Positions 1-6,522 of a DNA stretch of 12,515 bases are shown one piece after another. Origin of the DNA: Bacillota bacterium. Its GTDB lineage: Bacteria > Bacillota > Clostridia > Tissierellales > Sedimentibacteraceae. The notes below the pieces were generated by a model that ran no database searches, was not told the DNA's origin, and saw only the letters and a program-made list of their open reading frames with translations. The stretch spans positions 1 through 12,515 of the forward strand of contig JAFACY010000115.1 of assembly GCA_023425285.1 (NCBI GenBank), given 5' to 3'. Position 1 is the stretch's first letter; every line of letters starts with the position of its first letter. The position numbers and the translations under genes are program-made.

Positions 1-2324
1 AATGTCATTTGTGTTAAGTCGTTAGTACCGAATGAGAAGAAGTCTGCATATTCCGCAACTTCATCAGCCGTAACACATGCTCTCGGTATTTCTATCATTG
101 TTCCCACAAGGTATTGAAGGTCGGAACTGAATTCCTTTTTGGTTTCTTCCGCAACTTTGATTATTAATTTTCTCAATATGCTCAATTCTTCTTTTTTACC
201 AACAAGAGGAACCATTATTTCCGGTACTATATTGATATTTTCTTCTCTAGAAACCTCTATGGCTGCTTCAATTATTGCCTTTGTCTGCATTCTTGCTATT
301 TCCGGATAAGATATTGCAAGACGGCAGCCTCTGTGTCCAAGCATAGGGTTGAATTCCTGCAAGCTGTTAATTGTATCCTTAAGCTTGTTAACCTCGACAT
401 TCATGTCCTTGGCAAGTTCGATTATATCTTCTTCATCATGAGGTATGAATTCATGTAAAGGTGGGTCCAATAATCTTATAGTAACGGGACGAATTCCCAT
501 AACCTTGAAAATTCCCTTGAAGTCATTTTTCTGCATAGGCAATATTTCTGCCAGAGCTTTTTCTCTTTGAGCAACGGAATCGGAAATTATCATTTTACGT
601 ACTGAGAATATACGGCTTTCTTCGAAGAACATGTGCTCAGTCCTGCACAAGCCTATACCTTCGGCACCGAATTTAACAGCCACTTCAGAATCCTTCGGAG
701 TATCTGCATTTGTTCTGATGCCAAGTACTCTGAATTCGTCAGCCCATTCCATCAGTTTGCTGAAGTTTCCTGATATGTTTGCTTCAACAGTCTTTATTTT
801 ACCTTTATATACGCTTCCTGTGCTTCCGTCCAGTGAAATATAGTCGCCTTCTGTATATGATTCACCGTTTACGGTCATTATTTTATTTGCTTCGTTAACG
901 TTGATTGATTCACATCCTGCAACACAGCATTTACCCATTCCTCTTGCCACAACCGCTGCATGTGATGTCATACCGCCTCTTGAAGTAAGGATACCCTTAG
1001 CCATATTCATGCCTTCGATATCTTCAGGAGAGGTTTCTTTTCTTACTAAAATTACATTTTCGCCTTTTTGAACAGCCGAAACTGCTTCATCTGCAGTAAA
1101 GTAAATTTTTCCCGTAGCAGCTCCGGGTGATGCAGGAAGTCCTTTTGCTATAGGAACTGATTTTTCAAGGTCCGCCTGGTCAAATTTAGGATGCAGCAAC
1201 TGATCCAGAGATTTTGGATCAACTCTCATAACTGCTTCCTTTTTGGTTATAAGTTCTTCTCCAACCATTTCAACGGCAGCTCTCAATGCTGCATCTGCGG
1301 TTCTTTTTCCGTTACGTGTCTGAAGGAAGTACAGCTTGCCTTCTTCTATTGTAAATTCTATGTCCTGCATATCCTTATAGTGTTGTTCAAGAGTATGAGC
1401 AGCTTCTATGAATTGCTTGTATATTTCAGGCATAACTTCATTTAATTTATCTATTGACAACGGAGTTCTTATACCTGCAACAACGTCCTCGCCCTGAGCA
1501 TTAATCAGGAATTCTCCGAATACTTTCTTTTCTCCGGTGGATGGATTTCTTGTAAATGCAACGCCTGTACCTGAAGTATCTCCCATGTTGCCGAAAACCA
1601 TTGACTGTACATTTACCGCTGTTCCTAAGTTGTGTGGTATATCATACAGATTTCTGTATGTAATTGCTCTTTGATTATTCCATGATCTGAATACTGCTTC
1701 CACAGCCATCAAAAGCTGTTTTTCAGGTTCCTGAGGGAAATCTGTCCTTGTTTCTTCCTTATATATTGCTTTGAATTCACCAACCAAGTTTATTAAGTCG
1801 TCTGATGTAAGCTCTGTATCAAACTTATATCCCTTTGTTTCTTTTGTGGTTTCGAGGGCATTATCAAAATTTACTTTAGGTATTTCTAAAACTACATCAC
1901 CAAACATTTGGATGAATCTTCTGTAACTGTCATATGCAAATCTTTTGTTGCCGGTCTTGATTGCCATTCCTTCAACTGTGTTATCATTAAGTCCGAGATT
2001 CAATATTGTATCCATCATGCCCGGCATTGAAAAAGCAGCTCCTGAACGAACTGATACCAACAAAGGATTGTTTACATCACCAAATTTTTTGCCTGTTTGT
2101 TCTTCAAGAACTGATAGGTTGGTTTTAATCTGATCAATTATTTCATCTGACAATTTTTTTCCTTGCTCATAAAATTCAGTACATGCCTCAGTAGTAACTG
2201 TGAGACCGGGAGGTACAGGAAGACCTATATTGGTCATTTCACAAAGGTTAGCACCTTTTCCGCCCAACAGATATTTTTGAGAAGCATTACCTTCTTTAAA
2301 CAAATAAACCCACTTTTTGCTCAT
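1..2324 (-). CDS. ppdK: Pyruvate, phosphate dikinase, C-terminus beyond the left edge
   Basis: Interconverts pyruvate + ATP + Pi and PEP + AMP + PPi; in anaerobes it often runs toward pyruvate/ATP in PPi-linked glycolysis. I translated the minus strand: 774 whole codons are present and about 100 (from a usual ~875) lie outside. Numbering from the ATG at 2324 reproduces Clostridium symbiosum PPDK exactly. The ATP-grasp part has D321, E323 and Q335 (DIEFTIEEGKLYFLQTR). The swivelling domain has GGMTSHAA with phospho-carrier H455 and regulatory T453. The PEP/pyruvate barrel shows R561 (LCRTEH), R617 (IRLLDPP), E745 (EIPRA) and N768 (GTNDLTQ). Catalytic C831 would lie off the window. GGAGG at 2332-2336 is 7 nt before ATG 2324. 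An in-frame ATG at 2330 touches that site and is less likely. The gene is divergent from dxs. No clear terminator or partner is visible at this edge. Confidence 0.98.
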   Translation of the reverse strand, partial: MSKKWVYLFKEGNASQKYLLGGKGANLCEMTNIGLPVPPGLTVTTEACTEFYEQGKKLSDEIIDQIKTNLSVLEEQTGKKFGDVNNPLLVSVRSGAAFSMPGMMDTILNLGLNDNTVEGMAIKTGNKRFAYDSYRRFIQMFGDVVLEIPKVNFDNALETTKETKGYKFDTELTSDDLINLVGEFKAIYKEETRTDFPQEPEKQLLMAVEAVFRSWNNQRAITYRNLYDIPHNLGTAVNVQSMVFGNMGDTSGTGVAFTRNPSTGEKKVFGEFLINAQGEDVVAGIRTPLSIDKLNEVMPEIYKQFIEAAHTLEQHYKDMQDIEFTIEEGKLYFLQTRNGKRTADAALRAAVEMVGEELITKKEAVMRVDPKSLDQLLHPKFDQADLEKSVPIAKGLPASPGAATGKIYFTADEAVSAVQKGENVILVRKETSPEDIEGMNMAKGILTSRGGMTSHAAVVARGMGKCCVAGCESINVNEANKIMTVNGESYTEGDYISLDGSTGSVYKGKIKTVEANISGNFSKLMEWADEFRVLGIRTNADTPKDSEVAVKFGAEGIGLCRTEHMFFEESRIFSVRKMIISDSVAQREKALAEILPMQKNDFKGIFKVMGIRPVTIRLLDPPLHEFIPHDEEDIIELAKDMNVEVNKLKDTINSLQEFNPMLGHRGCRLAISYPEIARMQTKAIIEAAIEVSREENINIVPEIMVPLVGKKEELSILRKLIIKVAEETKKEFSSDLQYLVGTMIEIPRACVTADEVAEYADFFSFGTNDLTQMT

Positions 2325-2407
2325 AATCATCCTCCAAATATTTTTTATTCTCATTTATATTGTTTTAAGTTTACCCTATTATTAATTATTTAAAACAACA
2401 AGGTTAA

Positions 2408-2433
2408 TAACACGTTAAGTTTTTAATGTGTTA
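2408..2433. promoter_or_regulatory. Imperfect palindrome between ppdK and dxs, candidate operator
   Basis: The arms TAACACGTTAA (2408-2418) and TTAATGTGTTA (2423-2433) are inverted copies with one mismatch and a 4-base centre. The mismatch would be a G-U pair in plus-strand RNA. The site lies about 85 bp upstream of the ppdK start and about 100 bp upstream of the dxs -35 box, so it could serve either gene or be a hairpin in a long ppdK leader. The core TTAA-N4-TTAA faintly recalls a Rex (NADH-sensing) site, but the outer bases do not fit the TTGTTAA-N4-TTAACAA consensus. No good ppdK promoter was found; the best is a TATAAT on the minus strand at 2475-2470 with a poor -35. Confidence 0.35.
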
Positions 2434-2535
2434 CACTATTTGATATAAATACAATAAATATGATACAATATTATATCGAAAATGTACAGTATATTTTTTG
2501 AAGAAACCTCATAAAAATTATTTAAATAATTCATT

Positions 2536-2564
2536 TTGACATATTTATGTAAGCAATATATAAT
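2536..2564 (+). promoter_or_regulatory. Consensus sigma-A promoter for dxs
   Basis: TTGACA at 2536-2541 and TATAAT at 2559-2564 match the housekeeping consensus at all 12 positions with the ideal 17-bp spacer. Transcription should start near 2571, giving a leader of about 46 nt. The first 22 bases of that leader contain a 10-mer direct repeat (TGCGTATGCG at 2571, TGTATATGCG at 2583; 8 of 10 identical) spaced 12 bp apart, roughly one helical turn. Confidence 0.85.
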
Positions 2565-2616
2565 TATGAGTGCGTATGCGGTTGTATATGCGATTATTTA
2601 ATTTTGTGAGGAAGTA

Positions 2617-4479
2617 ATGAAGCTATTGGATAGTATTAATTTTCCGGAGGATTTAAGGGAATTAAGCAATGAAGAATTGAATGTATTAAACAGCGAATTA
2701 AGACAATTCATAATAGAATCTGTTTCAAAAACGGGAGGTCATCTGGCTTCTAATTTAGGAGTGGTTGAGCTTACCGTTGCGCTGCATTATTCGTTTAATA
2801 CACCTGATGATAAAATCATATGGGACGTAGGTCACCAGTCCTATATTCATAAAATAATTACGGGCAGAAAAGAACAAATGTCTACCCTGAGACAATATAA
2901 CGGGCTGAGCGGATTTCCCAAGAGAAGTGAAAGCAGCTATGACGTATTTGACACGGGGCACAGCAGCACGTCTATTTCTGCTGCAATGGGAGTTGCAAGA
3001 GCAAGGGATCTGAAAAAAGAAAAATACGAGGTTGTTGCTGTAATAGGTGACGGTGCTCTCACGGGCGGCATGGCATTTGAAGCGCTGAATGATTTGGGCA
3101 GAAGTAACACCAAGGTTATAATTGTACTTAATGATAATGAAATGTCCATATCTCCAAACGTGGGAGGAATGTCTCACTATCTCAGTGTTTTAAGAACGAG
3201 CACAGGATATCTGTCAACTAAAAGAGATATTGAAAAGCTGTTGAATGACATACCCGTGGTGGGAAAAACAATTAAATCATTTTTAAAGAGAACCAAGGAC
3301 GGCATCAAAAAAATGTTCATACCGGGAATGCTGTTTGAAGAGCTGGGACTTACTTACATGGGACCCATTGACGGGCATAATACGGAGGAGCTTTTGGAAT
3401 CCTTCAAGGCGGCAAAAAACATAGAGGGACCGCTTATAATGCACGTGATAACCAAAAAGGGCAAGGGGTACAAATATGCTGAAATGCGACCTGATGAATA
3501 TCACGGAGTGTCTCCTTTTGATGTTGTGACGGGAGAAAGCCTGAATAAATCAGAATTTCCTACGTACTCAAAGGTGTTTGGCAGCAAATTGTGTGAAATA
3601 GCCGGAAAAAATAATAATGTTGTGGCTATAACGGCGGCGATGACAGATGGTACCGGATTAAAGGAATTTGCAAAGATGTATCCGGACAGGATTTTTGATG
3701 CAGGTATTGCGGAGCAGCATACTGTTACAATGGCTGCAGGACTTGCGGTGAACGGGATGGTTCCTGTTGTGGCGGTCTACTCGTCGTTCTTACAAAGAGC
3801 ATACGATCAGATAATACATGATGTGGTGCTTCAAAAGCTTCATGTTGTATTTGCCGTTGACAGGGCAGGGCTTGTGGGAGATGACGGAGAAACTCATCAC
3901 GGTGTCTTTGATGAAACTTTTTTAAGTCAGATACCAAATTTAACTGTGATGGCACCTGCCGATTACACAGAATTTGAAAGCATGCTTGAATATGCAATAA
4001 ATGAATACGACGGTCCCGTGGCTGTGAGATATCCGAGAGGCAATTCAAAATTAACCATCGGTAACAGTAACGCACCCATAGAAAAAGGAAAGGGCGTTGT
4101 CGTTAAGGAAGGTCGTGATATCACAATTGTCTGTTCGGGCAGAATGGTTGAAACGGCAGTCAAGGTAAGTGAAATATTGGAAAAACAAAATATAGATGCA
4201 GAGATAATCAATCTCAGGTTTATTAAACCGTTGGATGAAAGTTTAATCAATACGTCAGTAAGCAAAACCGGAAAAGCTGTCATCATAGATGAGAGCTCTT
4301 CGTATGGTGTTGCTTCTTTAATAAAAAACATTATTCCTGATGATGTTGAGATTTTATTAAAAACACTTCCTGATGATTTTATAAAGCAGGGAAGTGTGGA
4401 GGAGCTTCTCAGGGCTAATGGATTGGATGCACAAAGCATAGCTGAAAATATTACAAACAACAAATGGAGGGGGCAATGA
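2617..4479 (+). CDS. dxs: 1-deoxy-D-xylulose-5-phosphate synthase
   Basis: Thiamine-diphosphate enzyme that condenses pyruvate and glyceraldehyde-3-phosphate to DXP, the first step of the MEP isoprenoid pathway and a precursor for thiamine and pyridoxal. Its 620 residues are the normal family length. The N-terminal domain has GGHLASNLG with H42, DTGHSS with H115, and the ThDP/Mg motif GDGALTGG (144-151) through NDN (172-174). The transketolase-like pyrimidine domain has FDAGIAEQHTV with catalytic E366, and DRAGLVGDDGETHHG around 415-429. A transketolase C-terminal domain follows from about 490. The ATG at 2617 follows a GTGAGGAAG ribosome binding site and a perfect promoter. The stop overlaps the next start as ATGA, so the two genes are probably translationally coupled. 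Minus-strand open frames across this gene are shadows. Confidence 0.98.
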   Translation: MKLLDSINFPEDLRELSNEELNVLNSELRQFIIESVSKTGGHLASNLGVVELTVALHYSFNTPDDKIIWDVGHQSYIHKIITGRKEQMSTLRQYNGLSGFPKRSESSYDVFDTGHSSTSISAAMGVARARDLKKEKYEVVAVIGDGALTGGMAFEALNDLGRSNTKVIIVLNDNEMSISPNVGGMSHYLSVLRTSTGYLSTKRDIEKLLNDIPVVGKTIKSFLKRTKDGIKKMFIPGMLFEELGLTYMGPIDGHNTEELLESFKAAKNIEGPLIMHVITKKGKGYKYAEMRPDEYHGVSPFDVVTGESLNKSEFPTYSKVFGSKLCEIAGKNNNVVAITAAMTDGTGLKEFAKMYPDRIFDAGIAEQHTVTMAAGLAVNGMVPVVAVYSSFLQRAYDQIIHDVVLQKLHVVFAVDRAGLVGDDGETHHGVFDETFLSQIPNLTVMAPADYTEFESMLEYAINEYDGPVAVRYPRGNSKLTIGNSNAPIEKGKGVVVKEGRDITIVCSGRMVETAVKVSEILEKQNIDAEIINLRFIKPLDESLINTSVSKTGKAVIIDESSSYGVASLIKNIIPDDVEILLKTLPDDFIKQGSVEELLRANGLDAQSIAENITNNKWRGQ

Positions 4480-5198
4480 AGCCTGTAATTGGAGTAACAA
4501 CAAACAGTGAATGCAGCGACGGTTTTTATTACCAAAAGCTAAACGAGTGGAATTTAAGAGCGGTTTCCGACAACGGAGGAATTCCTTTTATGTTCCAGAT
4601 CACAAACGACGATGAAATTATCGAAAAGTATCTGGAAATGGTTGACGGAATTTATTTTACCGGAGGTAATGATATTAATCCTCAGTACTATGGAGAAGAT
4701 CCGGTTAATGGTCTCGGAACTTTGGATTGTGCCAGGGATGAGTTCGAAATAAAGCTCTATGGCAAGGCTGCAGAAAAGGACATACCCATATTAGGAGTAT
4801 GCAGAGGCTCACAGATTATGAATGTGGCAGCCGGAGGGAAGCTGTACCAGGATGTAAACACACAGGTTAACGATGTGAACAAACACAGCTACAGTTCGTT
4901 CGGGGCATATGAATATCACAATGCAGATATTTGTACTGATTCCAAGCTGTATGAAATACTTAAGGTGAAAGAGCTTAAGGTTAATTCATATCATCACCAA
5001 AGTGTAAAAGAGGTTGCCAAAGGATACAAGGTTGTTGCTTCTGCAAGGGATGGAATTGTGGAAGCCATTGAATCTGAGGAATTGACATTTGCGGTAGGCA
5101 TTCAGTGGCACCCGGAGGTTATGTATTACAAGTATCCTATACATGCCGATATTTTCAAAGCTTTTTTAAGACAATGCGAAATTTATCATAATAAATAG
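4476..5198 (+). CDS. Class-I glutamine amidotransferase-like hydrolase (peptidase C26, gamma-glutamyl hydrolase type)
   Basis: The 240-residue cytosolic protein belongs to the peptidase C26 group that includes gamma-glutamyl-GABA hydrolase PuuD and other gamma-glutamyl amide hydrolases. Visible features are an N-terminal PVIGVTTN strand, GIYFTGGNDINP (58-69) lining the active site, the nucleophile elbow ILGVCRGSQ with C109, and the catalytic His-Glu pair in IQWHPE (H212, E214). All three triad residues are present, so it should be active. The ATG at 4476 is preferred over the in-frame ATG at 4464, because GGAGGGGG (4466-4473) lies between them and serves the later start. This start overlaps the dxs stop (ATGA). 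There are no putrescine-pathway genes nearby, so the substrate is not known; the link to dxs may only be transcriptional. Confidence 0.9.
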   Translation: MKPVIGVTTNSECSDGFYYQKLNEWNLRAVSDNGGIPFMFQITNDDEIIEKYLEMVDGIYFTGGNDINPQYYGEDPVNGLGTLDCARDEFEIKLYGKAAEKDIPILGVCRGSQIMNVAAGGKLYQDVNTQVNDVNKHSYSSFGAYEYHNADICTDSKLYEILKVKELKVNSYHHQSVKEVAKGYKVVASARDGIVEAIESEELTFAVGIQWHPEVMYYKYPIHADIFKAFLRQCEIYHNK

Positions 5199-5288
5199 TG
5201 ATTTAACATACCCCTGAATAATTAAAAAAATATTATTTACTATTGAAATTAAGCACATTATACATTAATATTAATATAACTAAATTAA

Positions 5289-5320
5289 AATCCCCGCTTC
5301 CATAGGCGGCGGGGATTATT
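5289..5320 (+). terminator. Probable intrinsic terminator of the dxs-C26 operon
   Basis: AATCCCCGC (5289-5297) and GCGGGGATT (5309-5317) form a perfect 9-bp GC-rich stem with an 11-nt loop. The downstream tract ATTATTTC is only moderately U-rich. On the minus strand the stem is followed by TTTTAATTTA, but no minus-strand gene ends here. The surrounding 5199-5401 is very AT-rich and shows no other gene. A TATAAA at 5355-5360 is a weak candidate -10 for the next gene. Confidence 0.65.
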
Positions 5321-5401
5321 TCACTATAGCATAAGCGTTTGTTTAGCAATTGAGTATAAATTATTCAGAATGTCAAAAGAAAAATATAAAGGGGTTTGCA
5401 T

Positions 5402-6481
5402 ATGAATAAAATTGAAATTGTAATCGGTGATAAAAAATATAACGTAAGAACTGATGAAAGTCCGGAATATGTTAAGAACATAGAAAATATCATAAACGAA
5501 CAAATTAATGTAATTACTAATTCTAATAAAAGATTTAATGAAATAGATAAATTAATTCTGTCCTCATTCGTAATAGTTGACAAATACGTCAAGCTTAACA
5601 ATGAGATCAATGATTATAAAAAGGAAATATGTGAAGAAATACAGAGCTTAAAGCAGGAAAAAGAAACAGCAATAAGAGAAAAAGAAGAAACGTTGGAAAA
5701 ATCCTCTGAAGCACTTTCAGAAAAGGAAAGATACAGAGAAAAGCTGTTGGCAAGAGACAATGACAGAGAATATTTAAACAGTCAGATTTCCAAGCTTCAG
5801 GATAAAATAAATGAACAGGAGCAGCAGCTTTTAAAAAGCGAAATGCTCATAAATGAATTGAAAAATAAAAACGAAGAATTAGAGGAATCCCTCGAAGAGC
5901 TCAGAATGGAGCGTGAAAATTTCACAAAAGAGCTGAGCTTTATGAACAATACAAAAAGCAGTCTGAACGGAAGGATTTCCAAGCTTCAGCTGAAGCTTAA
6001 CGAAAAGGAGCAGTCAATTCTTCAGCTTGAAAAAACCATCAGGGATCTGAAAAGCACCGGTGATGAAAAATCCCAGAAAATATATAATGTTAATGATGAA
6101 AATCAAAAATTAAATTTAATAATAGAATCTAAGCAAAGTGATATTGAATCACTCAATAACAAGATAAATGCATTGCAGAATAAGATATATGAAAAAGACA
6201 GCATAATTAATGGTAAGGACAAGACTATAGCAGATTATAAGTACAGCAACGATGAATTAAAGAAAAAATATGACACAATAAACGATGAGAGAGAAAAATA
6301 TCTGGAAGAGCTGCTGATGCTTAACAACGATAAAGAAAATCTCGTGAATTCAATCAATGAAATTCAGGAAAAGTTGAACAGAAAAGAAGCAGAAAACTTT
6401 CAGAATCAATTGGAAATAACAAATCTTAAAAAAGATAATATGGAGTTGCTTGCTCTTCTTGATAAGGAAACATCCATATAG
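5402..6481 (+). CDS. ZapA-domain protein with a long C-terminal coiled coil
   Basis: Residues 1 to about 75 look like ZapA, the small cytosolic protein that bundles FtsZ: IEIVIGDKKYNVRTDESPEY, then a helix ending LILSSFVIVDKYVKLNNE. Ordinary ZapA is about 90-130 residues, while this protein has 359. From about residue 64 to the end it is predicted heptad coiled coil, rich in K/E/N/Q/L, with no signal peptide or membrane segment. Residues 125-359 carry a 63-residue periodic repeat (see the repeat entry). The ATG at 5402 is chosen because AAAGGGG ends 7 nt upstream; an in-frame TTG at 5396 sits too close to that site. A zapA just before U32 and mutS2 is, from memory, a common clostridial order and supports the domain call. 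The ZapA assignment is by pattern recognition, and the function of the tail is unknown. Confidence 0.75.
   Translation: MNKIEIVIGDKKYNVRTDESPEYVKNIENIINEQINVITNSNKRFNEIDKLILSSFVIVDKYVKLNNEINDYKKEICEEIQSLKQEKETAIREKEETLEKSSEALSEKERYREKLLARDNDREYLNSQISKLQDKINEQEQQLLKSEMLINELKNKNEELEESLEELRMERENFTKELSFMNNTKSSLNGRISKLQLKLNEKEQSILQLEKTIRDLKSTGDEKSQKIYNVNDENQKLNLIIESKQSDIESLNNKINALQNKIYEKDSIINGKDKTIADYKYSNDELKKKYDTINDEREKYLEELLMLNNDKENLVNSINEIQEKLNRKEAENFQNQLEITNLKKDNMELLALLDKETSI
5774..6478 (+). repeat. 63-residue (189-bp) tandem coiled-coil repeat, four units
   Basis: The motif LNxxIxxLQxKixEKe recurs with its Leu at residues 125, 188, 251 and 314, exactly 63 residues (nine heptads) apart: LNSQISKLQDKINEQE, LNGRISKLQLKLNEKE, LNNKINALQNKIYEKD, LVNSINEIQEKLNRKE. 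The ends of units 1 and 3 also match (ERENFTKELSFMNNTK against EREKYLEELLMLNNDK, 126 residues apart). The heptad register runs unbroken across units (I129, L132, I136, L143, I150, L153, L160, L164, L167, F174, L178, M181, L188, I192). At DNA level a 16-base identity (GATTTCCAAGCTTCAG) occurs at 5785 and 5974, 189 bp apart. The last unit is shorter. This points to tandem duplication within the gene. Confidence 0.85.
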
Positions 6482-6483
6482 AC

Positions 6484-6506
6484 GGAACGCTTATGCGTTC
6501 CTTTTT
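6484..6506 (+). terminator. Intrinsic terminator or attenuator between the zapA-like gene and U32
   Basis: GGAACGC (6484-6490), loop TTAT and GCGTTCC (6495-6501) form a perfect 7-bp stem followed by TTTTT. It starts 2 nt after the upstream stop codon and its T-tract ends 16 nt before the U32 start, leaving room only for the AGGAGA ribosome binding site. No good promoter for U32 was seen between or just upstream, so it probably acts as a leaky terminator that lowers U32 and mutS2 expression relative to the zapA-like gene. Confidence 0.8.
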
Positions 6507-6522
6507 AAAAACAGGAGAAAAG

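Noticed and set aside
631..2393. Small plus-strand frames opposite and beside ppdK
   Set aside because: All but the last overlap only ppdK, which reads through without a break and carries every expected active-site residue; the last runs into AT-rich intergenic DNA without a ribosome binding site.
2408..2433. Calling the palindrome a Rex or CcpA site
   Set aside because: Only the TTAA-N4-TTAA core fits Rex and the flanks do not; the cre consensus does not fit either. It is kept as an unnamed palindrome.
4464..4475. ATG at 4464 as start of the C26 hydrolase
   Set aside because: The strong GGAGGGGG follows this ATG and clearly serves the one at 4476.
3963..4535. 190-codon minus-strand open frame opposite the end of dxs
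   Set aside because: No ribosome binding site, no recognisable domain, and it lies wholly over dxs and the C26 start, whose motifs prove the plus frame. Minus-strand frames at 2755-3177 and 3725-4075 are dismissed for the same reason.
5396..5401. TTG at 5396 as start of the ZapA-like protein
   Set aside because: It lies only 1 nt from the GGGG of the ribosome binding site; ATG at 5402 has proper spacing and gives the usual ZapA N-terminus.
5329..6496. 11-base inverted pair (GCATAAGCGTT at 5329, AACGCTTATGC at 6486) flanking the zapA-like gene
   Set aside because: Short, 1.15 kb apart, no target-site duplication and no transposase; one copy is explained by the terminator. Likely chance.
6493..6522. 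ATG at 6493 as start of the U32 gene
   Set aside because: It lies in the terminator hairpin, has no ribosome binding site, and adds ten residues before the conserved ELLAPAG start region.
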